Of a stretch of 64,000 nt of DNA, positions 55,116 through 63,281 are shown piece by piece. Both the position numbers and the translations under genes were made by a program. Below the pieces are notes generated by a model. It ran no database searches, was not told the DNA's origin, and saw only the letters and a list, made by a program, of their open reading frames with translations. The stretch covers positions 111,858 through 175,857 of the forward strand of contig PBJO01000002.1 in assembly GCA_002720745.1 (NCBI GenBank), read 5' to 3'. The DNA comes from Balneola sp. Its GTDB lineage: Bacteria > Bacteroidota > Rhodothermia > Balneolales > Balneolaceae. Each line of letters starts with the position of its first letter. Position 1 is the stretch's first letter.

Positions 55116-55502
55116 GTGATTCAAAAAAGTCTCAAAGAGCTACAAAATGATCCCATGACCCCTAAAACCCAGCTAGTGATGGTGATTGGTTTCTGGGTAA
55201 TAGACTGGTTTTTAGAACTCCAGTGGTTAGAATACGGGGCTATTGGGTTGGGTGCTTTGTTCATTGTGCTTCCTAGTGTGGGGATCAGGATTGTATGGCT
55301 ATGGTACCGGCTTGCATTCGTACTTAGCTTAATAGTGAATCCAGTAATATTAGGTGCGGTCTATTGGTTATTTATTAGCCCAATTGCGCTATTATTTAGA
55401 CTGTTTGGCAACGATCCTCTTCAAAAAAAGCCACCTTCAGAGACTAATTTCAAGATTCGAAATAAAACCTATGAAGCTAAGGATCTAAAATTTCCTTGGT
55501 AG
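55116..55502 (+). CDS. SxtJ-family membrane protein
   Basis: 128 residues with a GTG start at 55116 (an in-frame stop lies at 55101-55103). Three hydrophobic segments (about 20-36, 38-56 and 66-95) and the tail DPLQKKPPSETNF match SxtJ of the saxitoxin cluster and its many relatives, which accompany carbamoyltransferases. Function unknown; probable membrane partner of the carbamoylation module. Twelve bases after the DUF5989 stop. Confidence 0.85.
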   Translation: MIQKSLKELQNDPMTPKTQLVMVIGFWVIDWFLELQWLEYGAIGLGALFIVLPSVGIRIVWLWYRLAFVLSLIVNPVILGAVYWLFISPIALLFRLFGNDPLQKKPPSETNFKIRNKTYEAKDLKFPW

Positions 55503-55535
55503 TGCGGCAGTGGATAAGGAAAAGTTTAGCCTGCA

Positions 55536-55568
55536 AGCTTTATTCAATGACTGTAGGCAAATAAAGCT
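55536..55568. terminator. Inverted repeat, possible bidirectional terminator
   Basis: Arms AGCTTTATT (55536-55544) and AATAAAGCT (55560-55568), perfect 9 bp with a 15-base loop, between the convergent SxtJ-like and msrB genes. The T run is weak, so termination is only suggested by position. Confidence 0.35.
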
Positions 55569-55591
55569 CGGCAGAAAAACTGGCCTTATAA

Positions 55592-56047
55592 TTATACCTT
55601 CTCCAAACTCAACGCATTCACACAATAACGAAGGCCAGTAGGTGCGGGGCCATCTGGGAAAACATGCCCTAGGTGGGCATCACAACAGTTACAGACGATT
55701 TCGATGCGGGTCATCCCGTGGGAAGAATCAGCAAGGTAGCCAACCACGCTGTCTTCGACTGGTTGTGTAAAGGAGGGCCAACCGGAATAGCTTTCGAATT
55801 TTTCGCTGGCATCGAAAAGTCGGGTTTGGCAGCAGGCGCATGCATAAAGACCAGGTTCAAATTTGCTGCACAGTTCACTTGACCAAGGTCGCTCGGTGCC
55901 TTTTAATCGAGTAATAGTAAAAACGTCATTAGCTAGGGTAGATTTCCACTGTTTTTGGGATTTTTCTATACGTTTTGGGGGAGTAGGGTTACCTTTTTTA
56001 GCACGATGCATTACTTTTTTCCAGGTAATTAATTCGGGAGTGGACAT
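55592..56047 (-). CDS. msrB: Peptide-methionine (R)-S-oxide reductase MsrB
   Basis: 151 residues. Two zinc CxxC pairs (CACC and CNCC), the substrate region SYSGWPSFTQP, and the catalytic cysteine in RYCVNALSL. It reduces methionine-R-sulphoxide. The N-terminal 30 residues are basic and not a signal peptide, so it is probably cytoplasmic. Fourteen bases after the glmM-DUF1460 fusion. Confidence 0.95.
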   Translation of the reverse strand: MSTPELITWKKVMHRAKKGNPTPPKRIEKSQKQWKSTLANDVFTITRLKGTERPWSSELCSKFEPGLYACACCQTRLFDASEKFESYSGWPSFTQPVEDSVVGYLADSSHGMTRIEIVCNCCDAHLGHVFPDGPAPTGLRYCVNALSLEKV

Positions 56048-56061
56048 AATATTTTGATTTC

Positions 56062-58374
56062 TTATACTTCGGTCGGTCTCGCAATCATTATGCCGGTATG
56101 CTTAGATGCTGGGCGTAAAAAATAGGACAATGGTTCTTTGGAAACCTCGACTTTTTGGTTGGATTGTGAGGCGTGCATGAGATGGAATTTCCCTTCTACA
56201 ACAACAACAATACCAACATGGGAGACATCGAGTCCTGAAATATCAGTGGTGAAACCTACTATATCTCCCTCCTTAAGCTGTGCTTCCATGTTATTATATA
56301 ATTTCTTAGGTACGTATGAATAACTTTTATTGGATAGCTCTTGCTCGATTTGCTGTATTTGTCTAACATAGTCTGGTTTATTGGCTAGATGCTTATATGC
56401 ATTTGGGTTTTGGGACATATATCCAAGTTGGTTTGGATAAGGCGTGCCGAATTGATCAGTAGGAGTTTGAACCATGCCATTTTCAGCATTATCATATATC
56501 CACTCACTAAAGTAATGAAGCCTACTTGTATATGCACCCCGCTTGCCATCTCTATATCGAATGGCCTCTAACTCTTTTGCGTAATCTTCAAAGCTTTGAT
56601 TTTCAGACTTTAATGTCCTTGACAAAGCCAGTAAGTGTTCAGCATATGTTGTGCAATCGAGATCCCGGAGATTAATGATAAGCTTTTCTTGATCGGTAAC
56701 CTCCAATGCGTGTGCTACATAGCGTTGTCCTTCGAAAAAACGACCAATCTTAGTGATGAGTTTGGCTATAGTTTCATCTTTACTTGGACTAAATTGCATC
56801 ATTAGCTCATCAAAAATAGCCACATCCTGCTCAGTGTATACCCAATCTTCTTGTTGCACAGTCTTACTGAATGATGTATCCGGGGTAGCCTTGTACGAAG
56901 CTGAGTTTGAAGTGGACAGTTGGTTACTTTTTTCCGAAGAATATACACTCGAGCCTGCCTCATTGTCTTTTAGAGTGCATGATAGGCCAACGAATGCCCA
57001 TAAAACCAACAAAATAAAACCTAAGTTAGATGCGATTTGATCTTTAATTCGTTTGGCAAAGGCATTTGCTGCTTCTAAACTAGGCCCTTCGGCATAAATC
57101 CGGACTATTGGTTCGGTATTAGAAGGGCGTAGATGTACCCAACCTTCTTCAAAATTGACTTTGACCCCATCTGTTGTATCGGGTGAAAGACTTGCGTAAT
57201 GATCTTCTATCATATCCAACACCTGGGTTGCTTGGGCGCCTAGATCATTTAATTGAATTTTATTTTTACTCATGTGAAAGGTTGGCCAGCTGTTCCGATA
57301 TTCGGATGAGCTAAGATCTCGTTCGGCGAGTAATTGAAGTGTAATCGCAATACCAACCAGTGCGTCTCGGCCATAATGTAAGTCCGGTAGGATAACGCCA
57401 CCATTACCTTCCCCGCCTATTACGGCCCCAACTTCTTGCATTTTTTTAATAACATTTATTTCGCCAACGGCCGATCGGTGGCATTTTTGTCCGTACTTGG
57501 CGGCAACCTTGTCACAAATCCGTGAAGAAGAAAGGTTAGTGGCGCATGGCCCAGGGTTTTTTGATAGGATAAAATCGAAGGCAGTTGCTTGGGTATATTC
57601 TTCGCCAAATAAACGCCCTCTATCGTCAACCAATGCAAGGCGATCGGCATCGGGGTCTGTTACCACACCTAAGTCAGCTTGTTCGGTTTTGACTAATTCA
57701 CAAATTTCACTTAAATATTCTCCAAGTGGTTCAGGGTTGTGAGGAAAATGGCCGTTTGGCGTGCAATGGATAGCAGAAACGGTTACTCCAAGCCGCTCCA
57801 AGAGCTTGGGTACGGCATAGGATCCTGCTCCATTTACAGCGTCTACTGCTACTTTAAAGCGTTTACTGGAAATTTGATCTGCATGGATGAATGGGAGGGC
57901 TAAGATAGTTTCTATATGATAATCGAGTAGGGTATTATCGTCTATGTCTTCGCCTAAATGGAAGGCATCTACATATGAAAATTCACCCTTATCAGCCAGT
58001 TCCATAACTACTCTTCCTTGTTCGGCATCTAAGAATTCACTTTTGCTGTTTAGTAGTTTAAGGGCATTCCATTCTTCAGGGTTATGACTTGCCGAAATGA
58101 TAATCCCGCCTTGGGCTTTATGTTTGAGTACACCCATTGCAACCGTGGGGGTTGGGACGATACCTACACGAATTACGGCGCATCCCAAGCTTCGAAGAGT
58201 GGCGACTAAAATATCTTCACATAACTTACCAGATATTCGAGAATCTCTACCTACGACTACCGTTCCACCCTCTAGCCAGCTACCATAAGCAGCAGCAAAT
58301 CGACTTAGATTTTCTGGGTTTAAATCAGATCCAAAAATGCCTCGAATACCTGAGACGGAAACCATTAATGCCAT
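56062..58374 (-). CDS. glmM: Fused phosphoglucosamine mutase (GlmM) and DUF1460 amidase-like lipoprotein
   Basis: 770 residues in one continuous frame. Residues 1-about 447 are a complete phosphohexomutase: the phosphoserine loop ISASHNPEEWN (catalytic Ser96), metal site DPDADRLAL, EGNGGV and RPSNTEPIVRIYAE. The next 20 residues form a hydrophobic segment ending in a lipobox (LVLWAFVGLSC), and the remaining roughly 300 are a DUF1460 domain with DLDCTTYAEHLLAL (catalytic cysteine) and VSHVGIVVVVEG (histidine). DUF1460 enzymes are secreted NlpC/P60-like amidases of peptidoglycan, while GlmM is cytoplasmic. The joint lacks a stop and a usual start, so I see a fusion, possibly processed at the lipobox. 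Confidence 0.88.
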   Translation of the reverse strand: MALMVSVSGIRGIFGSDLNPENLSRFAAAYGSWLEGGTVVVGRDSRISGKLCEDILVATLRSLGCAVIRVGIVPTPTVAMGVLKHKAQGGIIISASHNPEEWNALKLLNSKSEFLDAEQGRVVMELADKGEFSYVDAFHLGEDIDDNTLLDYHIETILALPFIHADQISSKRFKVAVDAVNGAGSYAVPKLLERLGVTVSAIHCTPNGHFPHNPEPLGEYLSEICELVKTEQADLGVVTDPDADRLALVDDRGRLFGEEYTQATAFDFILSKNPGPCATNLSSSRICDKVAAKYGQKCHRSAVGEINVIKKMQEVGAVIGGEGNGGVILPDLHYGRDALVGIAITLQLLAERDLSSSEYRNSWPTFHMSKNKIQLNDLGAQATQVLDMIEDHYASLSPDTTDGVKVNFEEGWVHLRPSNTEPIVRIYAEGPSLEAANAFAKRIKDQIASNLGFILLVLWAFVGLSCTLKDNEAGSSVYSSEKSNQLSTSNSASYKATPDTSFSKTVQQEDWVYTEQDVAIFDELMMQFSPSKDETIAKLITKIGRFFEGQRYVAHALEVTDQEKLIINLRDLDCTTYAEHLLALSRTLKSENQSFEDYAKELEAIRYRDGKRGAYTSRLHYFSEWIYDNAENGMVQTPTDQFGTPYPNQLGYMSQNPNAYKHLANKPDYVRQIQQIEQELSNKSYSYVPKKLYNNMEAQLKEGDIVGFTTDISGLDVSHVGIVVVVEGKFHLMHASQSNQKVEVSKEPLSYFLRPASKHTGIMIARPTEV

Positions 58375-58386
58375 ACCATATATTAT

Positions 58387-60447
58387 TTAGTTCAAGGCCT
58401 GTTGTAGTTGTGTCTTCCATTGTTTTATCCCTGGAAAATTAGGGTTTATTGCGATCACTTCCTCAGCAATCTCTATAGCTAGTTGGTAATTTTTATTTAA
58501 TCCGTAAGCTCCTGACAAATTGTAGAGCATTTGAGGATCTCTCGGGGAGAGAGCTCGAGACTCTAAAAGTATATTAATTCCACGATTTAACGAGCCTTTT
58601 TGGACCATAATAGCTCCTAACATTTTGGTGATATAGGCATCCTTAGGTTGAATGGAATATGCCTGTTCTAATAGAGGTTCTGCGGCGTCAAAATTGTTTT
58701 GGTTTAATCGAACTCGCGCAGCAAACACATAGGGAGAGTCGTTCCAGGGTTGATTTCTAATTAGCCCCATATACTCCAGGAATGCCTTCTCAGGTCGGTT
58801 AGAGCGTTCATACATCCCTCCCAATTCTACCTTGGCTTCATCCCAGCTTTTGGAGGCATGAACTGCCAAAAATGCTAACGAGTCAGCCGGGCCAGTAGGC
58901 TTATAACCTTGTTGATAGGGGCGTGTGTTGCTTAAGAGAACAAATGGAAAGCCCTGCTTCAGAGTACGCACGCGATGATAGGCCACCCGGTAGTCAAAAT
59001 CACTGAGGTACATGCGCTCTTCATAGTTTAAGTACTCGGTTTTGATGCGTATTTTATCTCTATGCATTTTATCTAATAGGTCAGTAGCGTTATTTGGAAT
59101 CGACTGCAATGTTTCGTCTATGGCATGAGGTGTGAGGCTGCTTATCGTTTCGCTTTCCAGCATGGCCTGGGCAAAGCTTGCCCCCATTAAGAAGTATCCC
59201 TTAGCGTTGGGGTGCAGATGTTCAAGCATAAGCTCTTCGCCAATGATTCCATTCGGACTGTACTCCATAAAAGTTTCATATACTGGGACATAATGAACCT
59301 GTTCATATAATGCGGCTTTTTCATGGATGATTTTATTAATCAACTCCGGAGCTCTGAATTTTAATCCATCCAAATCTTTAGCATAAGCGAACTTATCTTT
59401 AGCTGTATTTGCATCCCCATTAGCCAGTAGGTTTTTGCCTTCTTGGAAAATACTTGAGGCTAGCGGTAGGGCTTGATTTTGGGCGTCTAAGGCATCCGTT
59501 ACGTCGACAAAGGGGGTTTGATCTTTGTAATTACTGGCCAAACTACCTAGCCATACAGGTACATCCTGCTGGGTAAATTGATCTAAAATAGCACTCAGGT
59601 TACTATCAAATTGTCGCATGGCCAGTTGATACTTTGGTCCGCTTAGTGGTATTGACCGGGAGTTTATAATACGCTCCATTAATGTAGCATTCGAGTCTAT
59701 TTCTTGGGCTCCAAACAGGGATGCTGTCCATTTTCCTGTACTCACTATAGCGTTTCGAATCAATAAGAAAGTTTTGTATTGTTGGAGTTTAAGATAGCCT
59801 CGTACAAACCACGGAAAGCCACCTAGGTTTTCATTTGAGCCAACACCTAGTGCTCCGTAAAACTCATTATGTCCAGCATAAATTAGAATTGCATCGGGTT
59901 TCTGCTGGAGAATTTCGGCTACTTGATCGTACAGGGTATACGAGCTTACGGCGCTGATTCCAACATTCACAACTTCTACTTGTTTATCGGGCATACGATC
60001 TTGTAGAATGTCTTTTACCACGCGAGAATAAGTGCCATTAAATCCATAGGGATAACCTGCCGTTGTAGAACCACCCATAGCAAAAACACGGTATATATCA
60101 GGGTGTTTAATCTGTTTGAACACGTCTATTGAAGGATTGGGGACGGTTTTAGTATAGAAGAAATAACGAGCTGCAAAATTAGGATTAGGCAGATAATATT
60201 CATTTTTTCCGATCCCTGGATCGGTAAATAATGCTAAGTCACCCATATAATTACCCCACTGAAGTCCAGTTTCGAGTAATAGAAAAAAAGCTAAGGGGAT
60301 GGATGCCGTAATACCGTAAAAAAGAACGGTTCGCTTTTTAGAAAGGATATTACGTATTTCTGAAGCCTTTGGATTTTTTTCTATTATAGATGAAGGAAGC
60401 TTCTTTTTTTGACCTATTTTTTTGGAATCCATGGATTTTCTAGACAT
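58387..60447 (-). CDS. Membrane-anchored SGNH hydrolase with TPR repeats
   Basis: 686 residues. A transmembrane anchor (about 42-61) precedes an SGNH domain: nucleophile in FAMGGSTTAG, the Asn block in ILIYAGHNEFYG and the Asp/His-type LEHLHPNAKG. The C-terminal third is tetratricopeptide repeats (about 560-686, RNQPWNDSPYVFAARVRLNQ and following). The active site would face the periplasm. In several bacteria such a protein accompanies the carbamoyltransferase-SxtJ module, which lies 3 kb away on the other strand. Its start overlaps the adenosyltransferase by 34 bases (or 19 if the second methionine is used). Confidence 0.85.
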   Translation of the reverse strand: MSRKSMDSKKIGQKKKLPSSIIEKNPKASEIRNILSKKRTVLFYGITASIPLAFFLLLETGLQWGNYMGDLALFTDPGIGKNEYYLPNPNFAARYFFYTKTVPNPSIDVFKQIKHPDIYRVFAMGGSTTAGYPYGFNGTYSRVVKDILQDRMPDKQVEVVNVGISAVSSYTLYDQVAEILQQKPDAILIYAGHNEFYGALGVGSNENLGGFPWFVRGYLKLQQYKTFLLIRNAIVSTGKWTASLFGAQEIDSNATLMERIINSRSIPLSGPKYQLAMRQFDSNLSAILDQFTQQDVPVWLGSLASNYKDQTPFVDVTDALDAQNQALPLASSIFQEGKNLLANGDANTAKDKFAYAKDLDGLKFRAPELINKIIHEKAALYEQVHYVPVYETFMEYSPNGIIGEELMLEHLHPNAKGYFLMGASFAQAMLESETISSLTPHAIDETLQSIPNNATDLLDKMHRDKIRIKTEYLNYEERMYLSDFDYRVAYHRVRTLKQGFPFVLLSNTRPYQQGYKPTGPADSLAFLAVHASKSWDEAKVELGGMYERSNRPEKAFLEYMGLIRNQPWNDSPYVFAARVRLNQNNFDAAEPLLEQAYSIQPKDAYITKMLGAIMVQKGSLNRGINILLESRALSPRDPQMLYNLSGAYGLNKNYQLAIEIAEEVIAINPNFPGIKQWKTQLQQALN

Positions 60448-60959
60448 CCGCTTTGATGGTTCTCATAGCGCGCAAGTACAAATAAAAAGTCGCTTAGTCG
60501 GTTTAAGTACTTAAGCACTATGTCGTTAATTTTTTCCTGATTACTGCATACTACGGCTAAGCGTTCTGCACGACGACAAACCGTGCGGGCATGATGCAGG
60601 GTAGCGCCTGCCATACTACCCGAAGGCAAAATGAAGTTTTTCAGGGGTGAAAGACTTGCTTCCATATAGTCAATCTTTTGCTCTAGATAATACACTTCTT
60701 GCTCGGAGATTCGATCTATACGAGCGTCTAAATGAAAGGGAGTAGCTAAATCAGTCCCTAAAATGAATAATTGATGTTGCACATCGTTAATAACTTCAGC
60801 TGTGAATGCTTGGTGATCATTTGCTAAGGCAACACCTAAAATAGAGTTAAGCTCATCAACAGTCCCATAGGTTTCTATACGGATGCTGTGTTTGGATACA
60901 CGATCTCCACCGAAGAGTGCTGTTTGTCCTTTATCGCCTTGTTTGGTGTAAATTTTCAT
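60414..60959 (-). CDS. Cob(I)alamin adenosyltransferase (PduO type)
   Basis: 181 residues from the ATG at 60959, where MKIYTKQGDKGQTALFGGDR, the ATP-binding family start, begins; the open frame to 61061 adds an unlikely hydrophobic leader. The FILPSGSMAGATLHHARTV and CRRAERL signatures and the DELNS motif are intact. It transfers adenosyl from ATP to cobalamin, so the cell makes or salvages B12 and uses an adenosylcobalamin enzyme. It overlaps the SGNH gene by 34 bases. Confidence 0.94.
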   Translation of the reverse strand: MKIYTKQGDKGQTALFGGDRVSKHSIRIETYGTVDELNSILGVALANDHQAFTAEVINDVQHQLFILGTDLATPFHLDARIDRISEQEVYYLEQKIDYMEASLSPLKNFILPSGSMAGATLHHARTVCRRAERLAVVCSNQEKINDIVLKYLNRLSDFLFVLARYENHQSGCLENPWIPKK

Positions 60960-61083
60960 AAAATAATGCTCAATGATTAGACCTAATAGTACTAAAAAAA
61001 AATCGGTGTTAACAATCTTGGATATACAGTATGTTTGAATCGTACAACCTGTATCATTCAAACCAAAAAGATTTTTTGTTGCT

Positions 61084-61857
61084 ATGATTATCTATCTAAT
61101 TGTTTTGTCTTTCTTATCGTCATCTTTCATATCATCAATTTCTGAACCGGAAACCCCTAAGACACGTTCCTCCCAAAAACCAGATAACCCATTAGAACTT
61201 ATTCAGCAGATGGTGGAACGGTACGGGCAAGAATGGTACACTCACTTAACATTTGATCAAAAGACTACTTTTTATACAGCCGATGGTCAGGTAGAAAGGA
61301 TACAGTGGTGGTATAAGGCCTTGGAAGCCCCAGGGGCTCTCGCTATACATTTTGACAAAAAAAATTCTGGTAATGGTATCTTATTCAAAGATGGGGTACA
61401 ATACGGTTATGCTAATGGTCAAGCAATCCAAGAAATATATAAGGTGCATGATTTATTGGTGCTAGGCTTTGACATCTACAAACAAGCTTCGCTTAAGAGT
61501 GTAGAGCAGCTTCGCTCTGTTGGCTATGATATGTCTAAAATGTATAGCGATAGGTGGCAAGATAAAGCAGTGTGGGTTATTGGAGTAGATTCTCCCTCGG
61601 ATAGTATAGCTCAATTTTGGATTGAGCAAGAGCGGCTTTTATTTGTTCGTAGTTTAAAGCCAGGCAGAGCTGGAATCATGCAAGAGGTGCAATTTAATAA
61701 GTATGAGCCAATAAAAGGGGGATGGGTAGCTCCCGAGGTTATTTTTAATATGAATGGACAGCGTATGCTGCATGAGGAATATTTTAACATTCAGGTGCCT
61801 GCGACACTTGACTCTGCCATAATCAATCCCGACACATTTTTAGAGGCTACTTGGTAG
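61084..61857 (+). CDS. Uncharacterised exported protein (DUF6503/LolA-like)
   Basis: 257 residues. A signal peptide (hydrophobic about 2-18) and then a single beta-rich domain: FDQKTTFYTADGQVERIQWW, GNGILFKDGVQYGYANG, VWVIGVDSPSDSIAQFWIE and EVQFNKYEPIKGGWVAPEVI. The alternating strand pattern and the substrate-cradle look resemble LolA/LolB-like and DUF6503 proteins of Bacteroidota. No catalytic motif. It is divergent from the adenosyltransferase and is the last gene of normal composition before the AT-rich region. Confidence 0.6.
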   Translation: MIIYLIVLSFLSSSFISSISEPETPKTRSSQKPDNPLELIQQMVERYGQEWYTHLTFDQKTTFYTADGQVERIQWWYKALEAPGALAIHFDKKNSGNGILFKDGVQYGYANGQAIQEIYKVHDLLVLGFDIYKQASLKSVEQLRSVGYDMSKMYSDRWQDKAVWVIGVDSPSDSIAQFWIEQERLLFVRSLKPGRAGIMQEVQFNKYEPIKGGWVAPEVIFNMNGQRMLHEEYFNIQVPATLDSAIINPDTFLEATW

Positions 61858-61873
61858 GGCGGCAAAACGAATT

Positions 61874-61926
61874 TTCCAGTTTTGAAAATATATTAGATTG
61901 CTGGAGCTATTGCTTCAAAACTGGAA
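61874..61926. repeat. Perfect 13-bp inverted repeat with 27-base loop
   Basis: TTCCAGTTTTGAA at 61874-61886 and TTCAAAACTGGAA at 61914-61926, starting 17 bases after the stop of the gene at 61084. It may terminate that gene (no T run follows) or mark the edge of inserted DNA. Confidence 0.6.
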
Positions 61927-61931
61927 TCAGC

Positions 61932-61951
61932 TAGTCTCTTGTAGTCTCTTG
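61932..61951 (+). repeat. Tandem 10-bp repeat TAGTCTCTTG x2
   Basis: Two perfect head-to-tail copies, five bases after the inverted repeat. It lies at the transition to low-GC DNA. Confidence 0.55.
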
Positions 61952-62158
61952 CTATAAAAGACAAGACTATTTCCTTGAAGAATAGTCAAAGCATAGATAG
62001 TTTAAGTAATGAATATATCTATAGCAGGACTCACAAATATGGAATAAGAAGCTATAAGACTTCAGATAAATCCCTTGTATTAACTAAATCAAAAATTGCT
62101 AATTTGACTTTATTATTATTATATTGTATTAACACAGTGTAACAAAGATATTTTAAAA

Positions 62159-62422
62159 ATGAATTTATATAAAGCTTTAGAGAAATTAAAAACCCAACAA
62201 CAAGCAAGAGCTTTTTTGGCTGATTTGTGTACTCCAAAAGAAATTGAGAGTTTGGCTGAAAGGTGGGAAGTTGCAAAATTGCTATCGACTGGAAAATATA
62301 CCTACAGAGAAATTGCAACAAAATTAGGTGCATCAACCACAACTGTTACAAGAGTCGCAAGATTTCTCTTTAGCGAAAATAATAATGGATATAAAAGTAT
62401 TTTAAATAATAATGAAGAGTAG
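62159..62422 (+). CDS. YerC/YecD-type TrpR-like regulator
   Basis: 87 residues. The TrpR/YerC fold: FLADLCTPKEIESLAERWEVAKLL and TYREIATKLGASTTTVTRVARFL, the helix-turn-helix with the GASTxTVxRV signature. Probably represses the his operon it heads, with histidine or a related signal as ligand (inference from position). Its stop overlaps the hisG start by 11 bases. Low-GC codon use like the next two genes. Confidence 0.88.
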   Translation: MNLYKALEKLKTQQQARAFLADLCTPKEIESLAERWEVAKLLSTGKYTYREIATKLGASTTTVTRVARFLFSENNNGYKSILNNNEE

Positions 62423-63281
62423 AGTGAAAATTGCAATTCAAAAAAATGGTAGGCTATCGACTGAATCGTTATCAATTTTAAAAAAATGTGGCATTGAATT
62501 TAGTGATCCCAGTAATAAGCTCTTTATTAGATCAACTAACATGCTTATAGATCTTCTTATGGTTAGAGATGATGATATTCCAAGGCTTGTAAGTCAAAAT
62601 ATTGCTGACCTAGGCATAGTTGGTGAAAATGTAGTATTTGAAAAACAATTATCTGATATATCTTTAAGAATAGAAACTATTCTTAAGCTTGGTTTCTCAA
62701 GATGTAGGCTCTCCTTTGCAAAACCAAAAGAATTAAATCTTAACAATATTAATAACAAAAAAATTGCTACTTCCTATCCTAGTATAGTAAAAGATTATTT
62801 AGAAAAAAAAGATATCAATGCTGAAATAATCGAAATACATGGATCAGTAGAACTAACTCCATTTGTTGAGATATCAGATATTATTGCTGATCTAGTATCA
62901 ACTGGATCAACTTTGGAATCAAATAATCTTACCGAGTTAGACTCTATAATGGATTCGCAAGCAATATTAGTACAATCAAGTTCAATTTCATCAACAAAAT
63001 TATCCTTAATTGAAAAAATAGTGTCGAGAATAAATTCTGTTATCAAAGCTAAAAATAGTAAATATATTATGTTCAACGCTAATACAGATAATACTGATGA
63101 ACTCATCAAATTACTACCTACAGCAGAGTCACCTACTGTAATTCCACTTGCTGATCGGTCAAAGGTTGCAATACACACTGTATGTAAAGAAGATATTTTT
63201 TGGGAAACTATAGAAACACTTAAATTAAGAGGTGCTAGCTCAATATTAGTCCTACCTATTGAAAAGCTATTACTAAAATGA
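62412..63281 (+). CDS. hisG: ATP phosphoribosyltransferase, long form
   Basis: 289 residues. KIAIQKNGRLSTESLSIL at the start, the ADLGIVGENVV loop, the PRPP site ADLVSTGSTLESNNL, and a C-terminal regulatory ACT-like domain (about 215-289, SPTVIPLADRSKVAIHTV), which makes it the histidine-feedback-sensitive hexameric form without HisZ. First committed step of histidine synthesis. Codons are dominated by A/T-ending forms, unlike most of the window. Its stop overlaps hisD (ATGA). Confidence 0.95.
   Translation: MKSRVKIAIQKNGRLSTESLSILKKCGIEFSDPSNKLFIRSTNMLIDLLMVRDDDIPRLVSQNIADLGIVGENVVFEKQLSDISLRIETILKLGFSRCRLSFAKPKELNLNNINNKKIATSYPSIVKDYLEKKDINAEIIEIHGSVELTPFVEISDIIADLVSTGSTLESNNLTELDSIMDSQAILVQSSSISSTKLSLIEKIVSRINSVIKAKNSKYIMFNANTDNTDELIKLLPTAESPTVIPLADRSKVAIHTVCKEDIFWETIETLKLRGASSILVLPIEKLLLK

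Larger units (their letters stand above)
61858..62158. other. Boundary region between host DNA and the AT-rich his operon
   Basis: 301 bases, no gene. It contains the inverted repeat and the tandem 10-mer listed below; composition falls along its length. The promoter of the his operon should lie in the right half (around 62100-62150, ATTATATTGTATTAACAC). Confidence 0.45.

Noticed and set aside
62052..62342. 96-codon minus-strand frame
   Set aside because: Antisense to yerC and its leader; low-complexity hydrophobic text only.
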